Of a DNA stretch of 12,500 bases, positions 8,701-12,500 are shown piece after piece; within the stretch, counting starts at the first letter, position 1; each line of letters opens with the position of its first letter. Under the pieces are notes generated by a model, which saw only the letters and a program-made list of their open reading frames with translations, searched no databases and had not been told where the DNA came from. This DNA comes from Cristatella mucedo (Eukaryota > Bryozoa > Phylactolaemata > Cristatellidae), in contig WPIO01000571.1 in the NCBI GenBank assembly GCA_009760855.2, positions 1 to 12,500 of the forward strand. Direction: 5' to 3'. Both the position numbers and the translations under genes were made by a program.

Positions 8701-9229
8701 ATCTGCTGCGAATTCGTGCACAATGCGTTATTCAAGTGCGAAATGCATAAAAAAAGGTGCTGCACTCTGCTGCCAGCTACTGCACGCTCTGACGAGCAGA
8801 TTTTAAGTTTCTAGATATTCCGCGATCTGCTGCGAACTCATGGGAACTGAGTTATTCAAATGCGAAATGCTTTAAGTTTTGTGCAGACTCTCCTGCCAGC
8901 TACGTCACGCTCCGACGAGCAGATTCGAAGTTTCTATATGTTCCGCGATCTGATGCGAATTCGTTCGAAATGAGTTGTTCAAGTGCATAATGCTTTAAGC
9001 AAGGTGCAGAGCTCTGCTGCCAGTACCTCACTCTCCGACGAGCGGATTTCAAGTTTCTAGATGTTCAGGGATCAGCTGCGAGCTCGTGCGAAATGTGTTT
9101 TTCAAGTGCGAAATGCTATAAGCAAGAGGCAGAACTCTGCAGCCAGCAACTGCTTGCTCCGCCAAGCAGATTTGAAGTTTCTGGATATTCCACGATCTGC
9201 TGCAAACTTGTGCAAAATTACTTGTTCAA

Positions 9230-9510
9230 GTGCGAAATGCTTAAAGCAAGGTGCTCCACTCTGCTGCCAGCTACCGCACGCTCCGACGAGAAGATTTTAA
9301 GTTACTATATGTTCCGCGATCAGCTGCGAAGTCGTGCGAAATGTGTTATTCAAGTGCGAAATGCTTTAAGCAAGGCTCAGCACTCTGCTGCCAGCTATCA
9401 CACGCTCCAACGAGCACATGTACAGTTTCTTGATTTTTTCCGCGATCTGCAGCGAACTCGTGCGAAATGACTTATTCAAGTGCGAAATGCTTAAAGCAAG
9501 GTGCATCACT
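9230..9510. repeat. Higher-order block C, copy 1 (three copies)
   Basis: Two adjacent monomers carry GTGCTCCACTCTGCTGCC, CGAGAAGATTTTAAGTTACT and TACAGTTTCTTGATTTTTTC. They recur at 9996-10245 (offset 745, six monomers) and 11855-12104 (offset 2,604, twenty-one monomers). The TTGATTTTTTCCGCG variant adds two bases, so all three copies contain a 126-bp monomer (9389-9515, 10134-10260, 11993-12119), a clear shared derived mark. Confidence 0.9.
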
Positions 9511-9721
9511 CCGCTGCCAGCTACGGCACGCCCCGACGAACACATTTAAATTATCTGGATATTCTGTGATCTGCTGAGAACTCGTGCGAACTGAGTTTTT
9601 TCAGTGGGAAATGCTTAAAGCAAGGTGCAGCACTCTGCTACCAGTGACCGCAAGTTCTGGCAAGCAGAATTAAAGTTTTAAGTTATGCCTCCATCTGCTG
9701 CGAACTCGTGCGTAAAGAGTT

Positions 9722-9990
9722 ATTTAAGTGCGAAATGCTTAAAGCAAGGCGCAGCACTCTGCTACCAGCTATCTCACGCTCCGCCGAGCAGCTGTAAAGT
9801 TTCGGATATTCCGCGATCTGCAGCAAACTCGTGCGAAATAAGTTATGAAAGTACGTAATGCATAAATCAAGGTGCAGCACTCTGCTTCCAGCTACCACAG
9901 GCTCCGACGAGCAGATTTGAACTATCTAGATATTATGCAATCTGCTGCGAACTCGTACGAAATGAGTTATTCAATTTCGAAATGCTTAAA
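9722..9990. repeat. Higher-order block D, copy 1
   Basis: Two monomers with GCGCAGCACTCTGCTAC, CCGAGCAGCTGTAAAGTTTC and TCTGCTTCCAGCTACC recur at 10714-10982, offset 992 bp, exactly eight monomers, roughly 95% identical. Both copies include the same 123-bp monomer (9763-9886, 10755-10878), caused by a base lost in GTTTCGGATATT. Confidence 0.88.
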
Positions 9991-9995
9991 GCAAG

Positions 9996-10390
9996 GTGCT
10001 CCACTCTGCTGCCAGCTACCGCACGCTCCGACGAGAAGATTTTAAGTTACTAGATGTTCCGCAATCAGCTGCGAAGTCGTGCGAAATGTGTTATTCAAGA
10101 GCGAAATGCTTTAAGCAAGGCACAGCACTCTGCTGCCAGCTACCTCACGCTCCAACGAGCACTGGTACAGTTTCTTGATTTTTTCCGCGATCTGCAGCGA
10201 ACTCGTGCGAAATGACTTATTTAAGTGCGAAATGCTTAAAGCAAGGTCCAGCACTCTGCTGCCAGCTACCGCAGGCTCCAACGAGCGAATTTGAAGTATC
10301 TGGATATTTAGATATCTGCTGCTAACTCGTGCAAAATGAGTTATTCATGTGCAAAATGCTTAAAGCAATGTGAAGCACTCTGCTGCCAGC
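9996..10390. repeat. Higher-order block C, copy 2 (extended)
   Basis: Matches 11855-12240 at an offset of 1,859 bp, fifteen monomers, with about 21 differences over 385 bp (about 94-95%). Beyond the two monomers shared with 9230-9510 it includes a third, marked by AACGAGCGAATTTGAAG and GATATCTGCTGCTAACTCG, that copy 1 lacks. Confidence 0.88.
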
Positions 10391-10488
10391 TACCGCAGGC
10401 TGCGACTACCAGACGTTACATTTTCGGATATTATGCGATCTGCTGTGAACTCATGCGAAATAAAATGTTGTATTGCGAAATGCTTAAC

Positions 10489-10684
10489 GCAAGGTGCAGC
10501 ACTCTTCTGCCAGCCACCGCATGCTCCGACGAATACATTTGAAGTATCTGGATATTCCGCGATTTGCTGAGAACTCTTGCGATATGAGTTATTCAAGTGC
10601 GAAAGACATAAAGCAAGGTGCAGCACAATCTGCCAAATACCGCACGCACTGGCAAACAGATTTAAAATTTCTAGATATTCCGCT
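10489..10684. repeat. Higher-order block E, copy 2
   Basis: Second copy of the block at 8505-8700, sixteen monomers downstream, with the same 123-bp monomer (10508-10631). It lies directly between block C copy 2 and block D copy 2, an order unlike that around 8500-9990, so the blocks have been reshuffled. Confidence 0.85.
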
Positions 10685-10713
10685 AACTGCTGCCAACCCG
10701 TGCACAATGAGTT

Positions 10714-10982
10714 GTTCAAGTGGGAAATGCTTAAAGCAAGGCGCAGCACTCTGCTACAAGCTATCTCACGCTCCGCCGAGCAGCTGTAAAGTTTCGGATA
10801 TTCCGCGATCTGCAGCAAACTCGTGCGAAATGAGTTATGAAAGTGCGAAATGCATAAATCAAGGTGCAGCACTCTGCTTCCAGCTACCACAGGCTCTGAC
10901 GAGCAGATTTGAAGTATCTAGATATTATGCAATCACCTGCGAACTCGTGTGAAATGAGTTATTCAAGTTCGAAATGCTTAAA
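10714..10982. repeat. Higher-order block D, copy 2
   Basis: Second copy of 9722-9990 at an offset of 992 bp. Past about 10982 the sequence departs from the copy 1 continuation: copy 1 runs into block C (GTGCTCCACTC) and copy 2 into an ordinary monomer (GTGCAGCACTC). The exchange boundary therefore lies close to 10980. Confidence 0.87.
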
Positions 10983-11809
10983 GCATGGTGCAGCACTCTG
11001 CTGCCAGCTGCAGCATTCTTCGACGAGCAGGTGTAAAGTTTCTGGGTATTATGCGATCAGCTGCGAACTTATTCGAAATGAGTTATTCAAGTGCGAAATG
11101 CCTTAAGCGAGGTGCAGCACTCTGCTGCCAGCGACAGCATGCTCCAACGAGCAGATGTAAAGTTTCTGGATTTTCGGTGATCTGCTGTAAACTCGTGCTT
11201 GATGAGTTATTGAAGTGCAAAACGCTTAAAGCAATGTGGGGCACTCTGCAGCCAGCTACTACACGCTCTGGCTAGCAGATTTAAAGTTTCTAGATATTCA
11301 GTGATCTGCTGCGAACTCTTTTATAATGAGTTGTCCTAGTGCTAAATGCTTAAAGCAAGGTGCAACACACTGCCTTCAGATACCACACGCTCAGCCGAGC
11401 AGATTCAAATTTTGTAGATATTCAGCGATCTGCTGCGATCTCGTGCGAAATGAGTTATTCAAGTGCGATAAGCTTAAAGCAAGGTGCTGCACTCTGCTGC
11501 CACCTACCGCACGCTCTGCCGAGCAGATTTGAAGTTTCTAGATATTCCGCGATCTGCTGCGAGCATGTGCGAAATGAGTTTTTCAAGTGCATAATGCTTG
11601 AAGCAAGGTGCAGCACTCTTCTGCCAGCCACCGCACGCTCCGACGAAGACATTTGAAGTATCTGGATATTCTGCGATCTGAGGCGAACTCGTGCGAAATG
11701 CATTGTTAAAGTGCGAAATACTTAAAGCAAGGTGCAGGGCTCTGCTGCTAGTACCTCACGCTCCGACGAGCAGATTTCAAGTTTCAAGATGTTCAGTGAT
11801 CAGCTGCAA

Positions 11810-12240
11810 ACTTGTGCAAAATGACTTGTTCGAGTGCGAAATGCTTAAAGCAAGGTGCTCCACTCTGCTGCCAGCTACCGCACGCTCCGACGAGAAGATT
11901 TTGGGTTACTAGATGTTCCACAATCAGCTGCGAAGTCGTGCGAAATGTGTTGTTCAAGACCGAAATGCTTTAAGCAAGGCACAGCATTCTGCTGCCAGCA
12001 ACGATACGCTCCGACGAGCACAGGTACAGTTTCTTGATTTTTTCCGCGATCTGCAGCGAACTCGTGCGAAATGACCTATTCAAGTGCGAAATGCTTAAAG
12101 CAAGGTCCAGCACTCTGCTGCCAGCTACCGCAGGCTCCAACGAGCGAATTTGAAGTATCTGGATATTCAGATATCGGCTGCTAACTCGTGCAAAATGAGT
12201 TATTCATGTGCGAAATGCTTAAAACAAGGTGAAGCACTAT
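11810..12240. repeat. Higher-order block C, copy 3 (mosaic ends)
   Basis: The left part (11810-12104) matches 9206-9500 at an offset of 2,604 bp, including AACTTGTGCAAAATNACTTG upstream of the block. The right part (12105-12240) matches only 10246-10380. At about 12230-12243 similarity passes to a different type, that of 5233-5360. This copy therefore keeps features of both other copies and may be closest to their common ancestor. Confidence 0.83.
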
Positions 12241-12500
12241 GCTGCCAGCTACGGCACGCTATGCCGAGCAGATTTGAAGTTTCTAGATATTCCGCGATCT
12301 GCTGCGAGCTCGTGCGAAATGAGTTATTCAAGTGCGAAATGCCTAAAGGAAGGTGCAGCACTCCACTGGCAGCTACAGCATGCTCCGACAAGCAGATTTT
12401 TAGTTTCTAGATATTCGGCGATCTGCTGCAAACTCGTTTGAAATGAGTTGTTCCATGGCTAAATGCTTGAAGCAACGTGCAGCACTCTTCTGCCAGCCAC

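Larger units (their letters stand above)
1237..12500. repeat. 124-bp satellite DNA array, about 91 head-to-tail monomers, truncated at right edge
   Basis: I located the core TGCTGCCAGC, or its obvious variants, in each monomer, using the T of TGCCAG as reference. Positions begin 1281, 1405, 1529, 1653, 1778, 1902 and end 12119, 12243, 12367, 12491, giving 91 cores and 90 intervals totalling 11,210 bp, a mean of 124.6. Nearly all single intervals are 123-126; exceptions are 144 (6859-7003), 143 (7995-8138) and about 138 in one of the two intervals spanning 8262-8524. A typical monomer reads, in order, TGCTGCCAGCTACCGCACGC, TCCGACGAGCAGATTTGAAG, TTTCTAGATATTCCGCGATC, TGCTGCGAACTCGTGCGAAA, TGAGTTATTCAAGTGCGAAA, TGCTTAAAGCAAGGTGCAGC. 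All copies share one orientation. There is no interruption by a transposon and no conserved coding frame: 124 is one more than a multiple of three, so each monomer shifts the frame. Role unknown; centromeric, pericentromeric or subtelomeric heterochromatin is an inference from structure. Confidence 0.97.
3420..12500. repeat. Satellite subfamily 2 (interior zone)
   Basis: From about 3420 on, most monomers carry GTTATTCAAGTGCGAAATGC followed by TTAAAGCAAGGTGCAGC, ATTCCGCGATCTG and CTCGTGCGAAATGAG. These differ consistently from the edge zone. CpG sites are more frequent per monomer (CCGCGATC, CTCGTGCG, CGCTCCGACGAG). Recent multi-monomer duplications are confined to this zone. The monomers at 3267-3391 and 3391-3515 are intermediate, mixing TTATT with GAATAGG, so the switch is gradual over about 100-150 bp. 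Confidence 0.8.

Noticed and set aside
10390-10952. Longest frames in the satellite, 166 residues on the minus strand and 152 on the plus strand
   Set aside because: Each spans about four monomers by chance. The unit shifts frame by one base per copy and the peptides are just the unit read in successive frames. Synonymous-type variation is not visible, and homologous blocks such as 9722-9990 break the frame.
1237-12500. CRISPR-like array
   Set aside because: The repetition is continuous, without unique spacers. The 124-bp unit repeats whole, and the context is eukaryotic satellite.

Overview
This window carries no gene that I can support. It is eukaryotic tandem-repeat DNA, most likely vertebrate heterochromatin such as pericentromeric or subtelomeric satellite. 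The grounds are a long TG/CA-type minisatellite, a GC-rich short minisatellite, and about 11.3 kb of head-to-tail satellite monomers of about 124 bp with no coding sequence. I cannot name the species or the satellite family from sequence alone.

Layout. Positions 1-445 hold a 12-bp minisatellite (unit GTGCGTGTATGT, with a GTGCCTGTATGT variant); it runs off the left edge. Positions 446-640 are a short AT-rich spacer that looks single copy and ends in a CA-rich patch complementary to the minisatellite. Positions 641-1236 are a degenerate 16-bp minisatellite (unit close to CTCACCCTGGCAGCAG). From about 1237 to the right edge there is one uninterrupted satellite array of about 91 monomers, all in the same orientation. 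I placed the TGCCAG core of every monomer: the first is at 1281 and the last at 12491. Nearly all steps are 123-126 bp, with three longer steps caused by small local duplications.

Inside the satellite there are two zones. Monomers from 1237 to about 3400 share one set of diagnostic bases, and monomers from about 3420 to the end share another. Overlaid on the second zone are blocks repeated at distances close to whole numbers of monomers (6, 7, 8, 9, 13, 15 and 16 units). This is the mark of recent unequal exchange or segmental amplification and gives an irregular, higher-order-like pattern. Several monomers are visible chimeras or single-monomer deletions. The most regular structural feature of the monomer is a pair of dyads: GCAGCA-CTC-TGCTGC, and AGCAGAT / ATCTGCT separated by 23 bp.

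The open reading frames in the window are by-products. The 12-bp unit has no stop codon in any frame, and the 124-bp unit shifts frame by one base per monomer. The interest of the window lies in its repeat architecture and evolution, not in an encoded system.
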